Origin: Ooceraea biroi
Lineage: Eukaryota > Arthropoda > Insecta > Hymenoptera > Formicidae
Direction of reading: 5' to 3'
Length of the DNA stretch: 64,000 bases
Assembly (NCBI RefSeq): GCF_003672135.1
Contig: NC_039506.1
Location: 1,302,001 to 1,366,000 of the forward strand
Shown here: positions 21,781 to 33,400 of the stretch, in pieces
Numbering within the stretch: position 1 is the stretch's first letter
Layout of the letters: every line of letters starts with the position of its first letter
The notes under the pieces: model-generated
Databases searched by the model: none
Told to the model about the DNA's origin: nothing
What the model saw: the letters and a program-made list of their open reading frames with translations, nothing else
Made by a program: the position numbers and the translations under genes

Positions 21781-23245
21781 GCGTCGCGCACCCTAGACGT
21801 TACCAGATGTCCAACTGCGCGGACGACGATTATCGTTATCCTGAAAGCTGTTTCAGGTTATGCGATTTTTATTCACGATTCTGTGCAAAATGCCGGGTAA
21901 CTTCATCGCTGAACGGTCTGATAAAGTATAAGCAAGAGGAAGAAGAAAATGTCCAACACTTTGCGTTTTGAGATCTTCCTGCGTCTATTTCATGATCGCA
22001 AGCAGTCGTGTCCAAATGATTGAAGTGATTAAACAATGAAAGCAAGAGTCCTTTTGTGTCGAGCAAATTAGTGAAAGACTGTAGGAATTCTTGTTTTGCG
22101 AACTAAGATAAAGTTATCAAAATATGACTCAACCTGTTCGATCATTTTGATTATCGTTAACTTGTGATTCACAAAGTGAGAAATCACGTAAATCGCATTA
22201 TGCGATCAAAATAAATCAGTTTTCTCTGATATTTTATGTATTCAGATAAGATGATTAATAGAAAGTGTAATCATCCATAAATCAACAACCACAAAATATT
22301 CTGGATGAAATCATTACGTTGCAACCGGTTGCAACGCAACAATCAACGTGATCGAGTCACGCGCGATCCAGCTGACCGGAAAAGCGCGCGACTTCAAGTC
22401 GCGTTTCCAGTGGAGTAACTAAAGTCACCAGATCGTCTCGACCAATCGCGCACCGTCGTCGCGGTGGAATTACATAGATCTCTTCAATTTGCACTCCCCA
22501 CACTCCCGGCCTTTCCTGTTTTCCTTTTCGGAGAGGCGCACGGATATATATTTGTTTCGTTCTAAATGCAGAAAGAGTGCGAATAAGAGAAGCACGCGGA
22601 TTCGAGATCCCGAGGCGGAAGCGAGGAAGACAAGCCGCTTAGGTGCCTTCTTCCTTCATCGCTGGACACGAGTGTCAATTTTTTCTCATCTACCGAGCAA
22701 CATCGTCCACGACCTTGTCGGTTTTCAAGGAGCAGTTGAGTGAGTTGCGTTTCATTGTATTCGTGTGTAGGATGTACGCTATACACGCGAGTGTACGGTG
22801 TACGTACACACACCTAGCGTATAATGCCGTCATTCACGTTCACGCGCACGCGTGATTACTCGTAATTTACCGGAGTTACGTTAGACCGGATAAACACGGC
22901 AAGATGCGCAAATAGCTGTGAAAATGGATAAAAAATTTCAAAGTCGATACTCGTCGAGGACAGATGAATGATGGACCAACAGCCACAGCGCAGTGCCGAA
23001 ATAACATAAAAACATGAAATGCAATAATTGAAAAATGATACAGCGTTATACACATATCCATATATTACGTATTAAACGTAAATGAAATTGGAACGAGAAT
23101 GTGATGTTACATATTGTGATGACATATCTTTTTCTCTTTGTGTCCCGAAAGTAAACAAAAATGCATCATAATTGTAATTTATAATTGTAATGATAACTAA
23201 ACTGCAATATGATTTTAGAAATATTTGCGAATAAAATAAGTTACC

Positions 23246-23345
23246 ATAAAACTATAAATGAATACTATAAATATAAATAACTAGCAAATACTATAAATAA
23301 TTACTAAATAATAATTATAAATAAGCAAGTAACTCTATAAATAAC
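23246..23345. repeat. Degenerate AT-rich tandem repeat
   Basis: Repeated units of the kind ctataaataa / actataaat with variable spacing over about 100 bp, followed by further TATAAT-rich sequence to 23440. Confidence 0.5.
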
Positions 23346-24475
23346 AAATATATAATACATAATCATATAATACAAATATTATATAATTATATAATTACAT
23401 ATATAATATAAATATATAATTATAATATATAATGAATGTATTACAATAACTAATTTACCCTTTGCGTAGGGTGTGTCATAAATGAGTCGTGACGTCAAGC
23501 CGTACGAAAGTAGCGCGCGACTTATTTCAATTATGCGGAACTATTTTCCTACGCCAGAGATCTATTTAAAGTAACGATCTGATGAAAATCACAAAATTGC
23601 CGCGACAACTTCAGATTTCTCCGAAAATCTGAAAACCCGAAAAAATTATTTTCGCGCAAAATGTATATTTTATCGAAATATTTTTGCAAGCATAGAAAAA
23701 TTGCATAACGTAAAATAAAATGCAGAAAATAGATATCTTTGTATCGGTTGTCCCACTTCGATGGGTTTAGACACAGAACGTCGATGATATTTTTAGCTTA
23801 ATCGCGGACCACCACGCGATCGCTTTCTTCTCGCTTGGCGTACGCAAGCATACACGAGGACGCGAGGACTCTATATCATAATCGCCACTGACTGTGACTG
23901 ACTCATCTCACGCGCGTTACATTCCTGCTGACGAACGCACGTTGACCAACTATTTCCGTGATCATCGGTCGTCGCGCGATAACGCGATTTCGTGCTATCA
24001 CGCGCGAGAGGAAGGCTGATTTAACCCAGAGACTTCTTGTTTTTAATTAATTCCTATTATTATTCCTTAATCTGTTTCATGTTACTCAAGTTCAAGTGAG
24101 TTCATGTATCGTTCGAGAAATTGTTAATTCGCGAAACCGTGACTGCGATTCAGTTAAATCAATATTTCGAAATCTTTTTCCTCCTCGCCCTTCTTCCTCC
24201 TTCCCCGCTCTCTCGTCCCAGTTTGCTTCCTCCGTCCGTACACTCCGTATTAAAGCGAGAGAGATTTAAAGTCGCGATCAAAATGAATAACGCAAATTGG
24301 CAGGTTGAAATCGGCGAAAAATTGCGAGAAGCACGCGTTGCCGCAAGACGAGACTCGCGTTGTTTCCCGTTGTTTCCGTTGCCCGTTAGTTTGTTTCACC
24401 GTGTCCGTTTCCGAATTTATTCCGAGGCTTCGTGGCCATCGTGATGGCCTTTAATCAGACAATGAAAAAAAGCTC

Positions 24476-24539
24476 GTCCCATACAATACAGAAGCTTGCA
24501 GCAACGTTTTTGCAATATTACTGCAATGCTGTATGGGAC
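24476..24539. repeat. Short foldback
   Basis: Ends gtcccatac and gtatgggac are complementary, and the interior (gcagcaacg... / attgcagtaatattgcaa) pairs in part. It may be a minimal MITE; no target duplication is evident. Confidence 0.4.
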
Positions 24540-27500
24540 GCGAGCAGCAAACAATTATAACGCGTTTTCTCGCGTATTATTCGACGGAGAAATTAGAAAA
24601 GAAAGATAGATTCATCGTGATCCTTTTTCTTGTTCCATTAGAAGCTTTTATTAGAAGCTTTTTGTACAATGTACACACACACAGACATGTGCTACGTGTA
24701 TGATAGCGATCTATATCTAGAGATATAGATTGTTCGAGAATTCGTCGAAATTTCTAATTTTAATACTTGAAATTCACTTAAAATTTTATTTAATGATTAA
24801 GTTTTTAATTTTCAAAGAGAGATTCTTCGATTAATCGTGATTCGACGGAGAATAATAAAATTCATGAGGTTTTAAATATCCAAGGTTTTAATGATAATTT
24901 CTGCAAAATAGAACAAGCGAGAATTGCTCTGTAACATCAAAGGATGACGTAACTTCAACTTCTAAATTATATCAGCTCTACTCAGATCTAAATTAATGAC
25001 ATCAGTGCATTATTGCGGAAAATTTGTACTGTCAATCAGTCAGTTCATTCTGCAGTAACTGCATGAAGTTTACGACAGTTGCCTACACGATCACGTTGTA
25101 AAAACGTTCGGAGAGCAGCGTATTCTCTCTTTCACTTTGTCATTTTTCTTTTCCCTGAAAAAACGGAAGTGCACGTCGTTTACTGCTTGCCGTAGCCTGC
25201 AAGTGTGTACGTGTGTGTAGTGTGTGTTTACCGGACGATTTCTACATATAGAGTGACAAAGGAGAACACGTGTGATTTACAAAGAGAGGGAAATAATGCT
25301 CATGATGCGACTGTAACTGCAGTTTTTCATTATTCGCGTGACATTCTTGACGTCATCGCCGTCTGCTTGTTTCTCGCGTTTCCAAAATATTAAATCAGGT
25401 CAGTTGGAAGTAATTGCAATTAAGATAGTGAAAAGCAGCACACAATAACGACTAGATAAGATGCTCGCTCGCAAAACTATTGTCCACTCTTCATACCGTA
25501 TCAGGTACGACAATAATTTCCAAAAAACTGAATCTTTCCACCTCGCGTAAAATAAGACGATTGATGGAGATAAGACTTAATTGGGAGTTGCTTTTAAAAA
25601 TCTGAAATAAAATTGTCTAAGAAGAAGAGAAGTGTGAAGAAGATGGCATATTCTACAGTTATATAAAAATATATATATTAATAAATATAAAATTATATAC
25701 ACATCTTTTTTTCTTCGTCATATTATCTTGTACTAAAAGATAATCTTGTTTGATAGAATTATATACGTTTATTACGCAAATTCTTTTAGTTTAGTTTTTT
25801 TTTTAGGTTTTTAGTGTGTGAGTTGACTTATTTTTGTATTAAACGCTTACGTGGTAAGAACATGACTAAATTGGCCGAATTCACCGCTCTGACGAAGTCG
25901 TTCTCCTCTCCTCCTTTACTTTTCTACAGTTCGACAGTTTTACAGTTGGGTAAATACATGCGGGAGCATACGATTGAGTCTGTTGTAACTGCAACTGTGA
26001 GAGAGAAGAATTCGGTCGCTCAGGGTGGCAAGATAATGCCGGGCCGGCCCTGGTCTTGCACGACCTTGCGGTATGCCAGACTCTCTTCTCACACATGTGA
26101 GGAACGAATGACATCACTGGCCGATGAAAGTGTACATAACTGAACAATGCATCACACTCTTCGCTTGACCATTGTATACCGGTGATTGAACTTACTTGCT
26201 TTCTTGCTTTCTTCCTTGTTTGCCTTGTTTGCTTGTTCACTTGATGCCGCTTTTTTTCTTTTTGAATAAACAATGCGAAAAATTGAATGAATTGAATTGA
26301 AGGGAAGATCGGAAAGGAAGGAAAGAAAAGAATGAAGGAAATGTTTTCTGTCGGACACATTTCACGGTTATTCTCAAACTGATTCAAAATACGATAAGTT
26401 TGGAGAACTATCCCCAACAGAAATTTCCAAGGATTTTCTGTAACATTTATTACAAGTCTCTGTTAATTACTTCAATGTTGATTATTAGCTTTTAAACGAA
26501 TCACAATATACGATTGTATTTTGCTTTATTTCATATACAAATACGTGAATATTTAATAAATTGTGGATTACGTTCAGTCGGAGATTAAGAAATGTTTTTT
26601 AATATGTTTCACCGCAGCAAAGTTTTCGATCTCTGTCGACTTTTATGCATCTTCTTGTTCAGTTGTCAATGCATTTCGCAGATTGGACGTGAATTCAGTG
26701 AATTCCAATTTCTGGCGCGCAGTAAGCAGATCTGCATTCGTATTTCTGCTTCGTGAGTGTGCCGATTCTAATCAGAGATACGCGCCAGAACATTATCGAG
26801 GCGTTCATTCATGATAACAAGTAGCTGAAATAATAGCTTACGGGGTCATATTCGATCGATGAATAAACACCTTGGAAAAGCTGAAGGCGACTTTTAAGAG
26901 ATACCGATAGCACAGTAACCGGATGGCACGTTTTGAAGAAGAGCATGAGTCACGAATCTCCACGCTCGAATCGAGTGATTTTTCGATGTTCGAGGCCTCT
27001 AATCTAGGTTTGCATTGCGTACGGGAGAGACATGTGGTTTCGTCAAGGCGGAGATAAAAGTATTCGTTTAAATGGTGCTTTATAACGAATGGATTGAAAA
27101 ACTTTATTATTGATTGTCAGTTTCAATTAGCATCAGATTTAGCGCAGAGAAATCATGCAATACAAGTTTACTTTGTACAATTTTATATGTATTATATATT
27201 AGATATATCATATAAAGTTGTCATATAAAACTTTCTTATTGGAATTTCGTATTGGAAGAATTTAGAATTTAGAATATAGAATATATATGTATATCATGCG
27301 TATTGTGTGTTTACATATAAGAAGTTATTACAACAAATAATGCTAAAAAGAATCATGCAAAAATGTTGAAAACAAATCACGCCGTTTAGATATTTAGATA
27401 TTTCTGAATCGATCGGCAAAAATTATTGAAGAATTTGAATATATACTTTTTTCTATCTTTTTATTTATATAAGATTAAATGTATTACCAACTGAATAAGT

Positions 27501-28355
27501 TATAAAGAGTGAACAAGTATCCCATAATATTGTTTATTTTTATATATTCGAGGAAGCTAAATAAATGAGATAGTGTTGCTTAAAAATTGTCATTTAAAAA
27601 ATAATAAGGAAATGGCATTTCATTAAGAGGACCGAAAGTTCAGAATATAAAGTTTATTATTCAATATTTAAAAATTAGAATATCTATAGTTTGAAGTCTA
27701 TTATTTATCTAATCCACAATTTAAGAAGTTCTAAGTCTTGAAAAATCCGGAAACTATCTCTTGGAAAATTTGATATTTTGATGGTATTTTGTCTAGAATT
27801 ATCTCTCAAACGATTACTTCCTCAAACGCAGATAATATTCCGGTAGTCAATGTCAGATATGAACAACGGACAGGATTCCGATAAACAGTCTTATAGTCTC
27901 GTTGCAACGTGTCATTTGCAGAAATTGCAACGATAAAAAAATATTAGCCGTACGAAACAAACGTATGAGGAAACCGTCAATTGGGCTTCATAAAACCTTC
28001 ATTCGAGGCTATTAAAAAGTAGTACAATCCGATGTAATGTACCCACGTGGGGTACGTCCAATTGACGTAGGCGATAGGTGATTTCGTCTTGCTCCGGATT
28101 TACGAGATGCACTGGAATTCCGTTACAACCATTGAGCAAAGTCGAGTGAAATAATGTCTCAGATAACAAACAAAGGATATTTGAAGGCACTCGTCAAGTT
28201 TCGTACCTGGATTATATCTCGAAATATTTTCTTTCACTTTTTCACAGATTCTAATATACTGTGTTGTAATATATATTCGTCTCGTTTTTTACTGTTTTTA
28301 ATCATGAACGGTTACAACCGACATTATTAAAAACATTTAAAAAACGGGATGAATA

Positions 28356-29227
28356 CAGGGTGAGGCACCTAAAACAGGCCACCTGAATATCTCGGCTGTT
28401 ATTGGTGATAGAACAAAATGTGTCAGACCAAACTTGCATGGTTTCGAGGGACACATAATTTGTTCTAAATAGTTTTTTATTAGGTGGACGCGTAGAGGTC
28501 ATATGAAGGTTAACTTCGTTTTTTTAAATGGTATGATATATTTTTTTACGTACCATCTAGTAGAGCGTTTGAAGATGCGCACATTGATCTACGGGTCAAA
28601 ATCATTCAAGGTCACTGAAGGCCAACTGCAAGGGAAAATAATTTACTTTATATTGCCTAGAGTTCTCTGCTATTAAAAATACCGTAAACTCAGAAATGAA
28701 AGTTCTAGCCCTTAGAAATTTTTTCTTTTTCCGCGAAGTTCTGAGTTGTTGTTATCATTATTTTTTATATTGCCTAGAGTTCTCTGCTATTGAAAATACC
28801 GTAAACTCAGAAATGAAAAAGTTCTAGCCGTTAGAAATTTTTTCTTTTCCGAGAAGTTCTGAGTTGATGATATCATTATTTTTTATATTGCCTAGAGTTC
28901 CCTGCTATTGAAAATACCGTAAACTCAGAAATGAAAAAGTTCGAGCACTTAAAAATTTTAGCCTTCAGTGACCTTGAATGATTTTGACCCGTAGATCAAT
29001 GTGCGCATCTTCAAACGCTCTACTAGATGGTACGTAAAAAAACATATCATACCATTTAAAAAAACGAAGTTGACCTTCATATGACGTCTACGCGTCCACC
29101 TAATAAAAAACTATTTAGAACAAATTATGTGTCCCTCGAAACCATGCAAGTTTGGTCTGACACATTTTTTTCTATCACCAATAACAGCCGAGATATTCAG
29201 GTGGCCTGTTTTAGATGCCTCACCCTG
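28356..29227. mobile_element. 872 bp long-TIR element with internal minisatellite
   Basis: Near-perfect terminal inverted repeats of about 265 bp begin cagggtgaggcacctaaaac. TA is duplicated at both ends (28354-28355, 29228-29229). The centre holds about 2.6 direct copies of a 117-118 bp unit, whose tattgcctagag landmark starts at 28651, 28768 and 28886. No transposase. The TA duplication and CAGGG end suggest a non-autonomous Tc1/mariner-superfamily element. Confidence 0.85.
28651..28960. repeat. 117-118 bp minisatellite, ~2.6 copies
   Basis: Direct repeats inside the 872 bp element, about 90 percent identical by eye, each with tattgcctagagtt, ctgctatt and taaactcagaaatgaaa blocks. Confidence 0.85.
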
Positions 29228-29993
29228 TATATGTTACAACTATAGTTTTACGACATAAACATTTTCGTAAGTTTATATAAACAATTTATTTGTATTGCAT
29301 TGTTTGCACAACAGTGTGAGCAATTAATGGGTAAATTACGGATTTTATTAATAGATTCGTTATTAAATTACGAATAAAATAAAGAATAATTTAATTAATA
29401 GATTGCCCACGTGATTGACGTGTATACCTGCATGTGCGTCGAGGTAATCAAAGCTTAAAATCCAATGCAACGATTATGTACTGATAATGATTCGTTTTTA
29501 AACTTTGATTGCCACATAAATTCCACAACGAGCGATAATGTCTTACTCAGAGTGAGTTTATCTAATACAACTTCATGATTTCAGTAGAGACTCGTGAGCA
29601 ATCGTGATCCACGAGATGCATGTTTGGCTTTTTCATGAATGATCGAGGAAGATTCCAGCAGTCGTAGTGGTCGTTCTTGATGACTGCGTTACCATTGATT
29701 TAGGCGGACAAATCGCGAAACAAAGGATACTTATTAGCGAAGAGAAAAAGTATTATCGGCGAAGCATGGTCTTCTTGTGTTTTTGACATGACACTCATGT
29801 GTGTATGTAAATGCACACATAAATGCAATATAAATGATCTTTACAAGGCGATACGCGCGGACGATGACCTAACAATTTCAACGACATAAACAATAGCATA
29901 TGTAAGCGATATCGCGGCAAATACATACATTGTACATGCAAGAGAGTAGCTTCCGTCATCGGCCGACTTGTCGAGGAACTAATGCTCTTGATT

Positions 29994-30016
29994 TCTCTCT
30001 CTCTCTCTCTCTCTCT
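29994..30016. repeat. TC microsatellite
   Basis: Pure CT/TC run upstream of the scramblase gene. Confidence 0.8.
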
Positions 30017-30498
30017 GTCGGTAGAAAAGTCATGCACACGGCACCTCTATTCCTTGGAATAGTCTTCAGTCATATTTATAATTATTGTATTTTTACTTGT
30101 TCCGTTATTTTTGTAATTTTTGTTTGGAAGCCATATCATTTTTGTTTGACTGATGTTAAGGCAATGTGTTATGCAAATTTGTTTTTTTCGACATTGCAAG
30201 GCGATATGGGCTAGTACCCAAACTCATTTTAGTACCTTTTTTAATAAAAAAAAAGATATTTATAATATATTGATTTTATTGGTTTCTTTCGTAATTGCGT
30301 GAATGACGTAATAACGCCAATCCGTAACATTGTTCAAGGACGTGTGTTGCACTGTACTTTTTTCCCGTCTATCTATTTCTGAAATAATTCTTTTTTCTTC
30401 AATGCAACGTATACAGAACCCTGACCATTTGACCTGAAAGTTCGTGTTTGTTTTGTTCGCAGACGGGATCAGGGTAAGCCGGAAGAAGAAGAAGAAGA

Positions 30499-33400
30499 AT
30501 GTACAGCCAAAAATATCCTGCGCCGAATCCTCCGCCGTTGCACGCAACGGCACCACAACCAGAACAAGGTAACAATTGAAAATTCGTCAATCGCACGGGA
30601 TTTCTCTTCTAAGTGTTTTCGAGGTTTAAGCGAAAGCTAAGCATACGAAGCATAAGAATTTGATATTTGCACTAATATACAAATTAATATACAAACATGT
30701 GGTTCAACTAATTAAATTCCAGCGGACTTGATTCTTTATCGCAATTCCCTAACAAGAATGTAAATAGAAAGTAAACATTTGCTTAATTTGCTGATAGAAT
30801 CAGTTTAATATAACGGAAACAACGATGGCAGGTAATTCAGACTGATTATCGCCGTTTCGTTGTCGTTTTCTTATCATGAACCCGATTCGAATCTAGATAA
30901 AGATGAAGAAAATTCAGTTGGCTGACGATTCTCTAGGGTAGTTGCATTTGCAATCCTCGAGTTCGCTTTAACAGGATTAGCATTTCTCGATGCTTTTGTT
31001 TTCGAGTAATTCTGTAGCCAAGAATATAACTAGTTAAGTAACTAACATAAGTATCTAGATAAAAAAGATATAAACATTATGTATATAGTTACTTATCACG
31101 ATTGATATAAAGCTAAATTTTATATAAATGTTATCGTACAATTTCTATTTCTAAGATTTCAACCTGATCATTTTATCAACGTGATAACACAATTAAAGAA
31201 GATAATTTCATATAAAATATACCTTTTTGTCACGAATTTACGATTACACATAAAAATGTTTCTTTGATGCTTTTTCGGACATGTTAAGTTGTGTTTTTTT
31301 CTTTGTAAAATATAATATATGTATAATGTCAACTTCACTGTCAAGTTTTAAATCGTTACCATATGTATCAATATAATTGCTACACATACATGTATCACAA
31401 ATGTTGCGTTTTGGAATTACAATTTTTTAATAATTATATGTATGTAATATCGCAATTTTAATGAAGCATAATTATCATGATCAATTAACGATTATATAAC
31501 ACGACTGACTTCAAAAGTGCTATTGGCACGAAACTGTCTACTTTGTGTTGCTCCATTGCTTTAATTATGATATTCACGATTGGAGTACGTTCGTGATTCT
31601 CCATCAGCAATCATGAGCCAAACATTGCTCTTGTCATCTATAATTGCAGTTTGCCACGGGAAACTCAAGCTCGCTATTTTATCATATCATGCAATCTATA
31701 CAGAAGAGCAACACGTGGACGGATAGTCGCGAGCACCGTTTGCCGAGAGCACGACGATCAGTATAAAGTAGATAATAATCGTCTTCGTTGATGATGGTGC
31801 CGTCATCCAGAGAGTCACATTCGCTGTTATCATTCGCGCAAGTAACGATGGCGCCGAACTTTTCAACCTTCGGATATATACATTTCCTCACGTCTGTGTT
31901 GTTGTTCGTCGAGATACAAGATAATCCCACGTGTTTGAATTGTGGAAATATTCTGATAAGCGACAAGTCGCACGAGTGATTATTTGATTCTTAACCAGTA
32001 CACAGCAAGTATCTTACCTGTTTGGTTGTGACACCTGAAAGAGGAGAAAAGTGGAAGAGTAGTAGAATAAAATGATATTTTGAGAGTTTAAGTAAGAAAT
32101 TAAATGAGTTTGAAAAAAAAACGAAAGAAAATTGAAATACTATGAGAGAAATGGTCGAATATTTATAAACAGAATTTGCACAATTTGCTAACAATTTTTC
32201 TGTTCATGTAAACTTTTAATTAATTTGAAAATATTAAATCCTTGGGTTCTTCTGATTAAAGAGAAAGAGAGAGAGAAGGAAAGAGAAATTCTTAGTACTG
32301 AAGATGGTCACTTCCATATGTCTGCGATTTCAGTGACGTATTGTTTTCTGTATTTATCTTCTGGATGATAAACGAAAAAGGAAAATATCCAAGCTAAAGG
32401 AAACGAGGGTGGCCACGGAAAAGTACACAAGTTTTATCTTCATCAAGCCTCAACGAGGGTGGAGAAAGCGCATTAAAGTAATCATGTGATAACTAATTGT
32501 TCGTGAGTGCTGGTGTCTCAGACGCGTCTCGAAGATCGCTGTGATATTTTCATAAAATTAACAATCAGTATCGAATAACTGGTAACAAGAACTTTTAAAC
32601 AAAAGATTAGAAGGTTGCATGAATATAAGTGAATAAATATCGAGGAGTGTTAAAATTTTTAAAATTTTTAACTATAATATTTGTGATTTATTAATAACAT
32701 CAAATAGAAAAGAGTGTTCATTAGTGCTTAAATCGAATTTGAGAATTCGAAGGAGAGCCAAGTATTTCTGTTTAGTTAATAATCATGATAAAAGAATGAA
32801 TAAAACTGGTGATGACAACAATTATTGAATTATTGAAGAATTAGACTTAGCAACAGAGTGTGAAGTTTTTATAGTTTAATAAATAATTTAATAAATACTT
32901 CAGTTTTAATTTCATTAATAAAAAGCGTCCAACGCTGTATAAAAATACAATCTGTGAGTGATATTAAGACATGTTGAATTCTGCGATGGAATCCGAATAC
33001 TTCGAGACCTCATGGAAAATCAAGGTTGTACAAATCCGTAGATGGTTGAAAACTCTCTTTCAAAGTGCGATAGATCGATGTTACAAACCCAAGAAGAAGG
33101 GCTATACCAGATTTCTCACTGACGAAGAGCGGAGGTGTGGCACGATTATTTCTTAAATGTGTATTTTGCGCTGTGTTATGCATCTATTACAGGGAACATA
33201 TGTATATGTTTACTTGTGTTCTTACTAAATAATGATAACGATTAATTTTATTCGAATATATATTATTAAAATATTATGAGTATATTACTGATATTACGGT
33301 ATTTCTGATATCATTCAACTGGCATTGCCAACAAATATAATCATGAGCTAATATGTATGATATAAATAATGTCTATATAAATCTATATTGATTTTACTCA

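Larger units (their letters stand above)
21781..28262. other. Intergenic region between Rap2l and the scramblase gene
   Basis: No supportable gene. The segment 22330-22740 is relatively CpG-rich and could be a promoter or 5' exon of the plus-strand scramblase gene. 23246-23345 is a degenerate tandem array of ctataaata-type units. 24476-24539 is a small foldback. 26190-26235 is a ctttctt/cttgttt simple repeat. The open frames up to 178 codons have no protein character. Confidence 0.4.
28263..29240. mobile_element. Palindromic MITE, family B, copy 1, split by an insertion
   Basis: The left half (28263-28355, ttgtaatatatattcgtctc ... gggatgaata) and the right scrap (29228-29240, tatatgttacaac) form one member of the family also seen at 42588, 48587 and 57119 once the 872 bp element between them is ignored. 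The interruption is exactly at a TA dinucleotide that is present on both sides. Confidence 0.75.
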
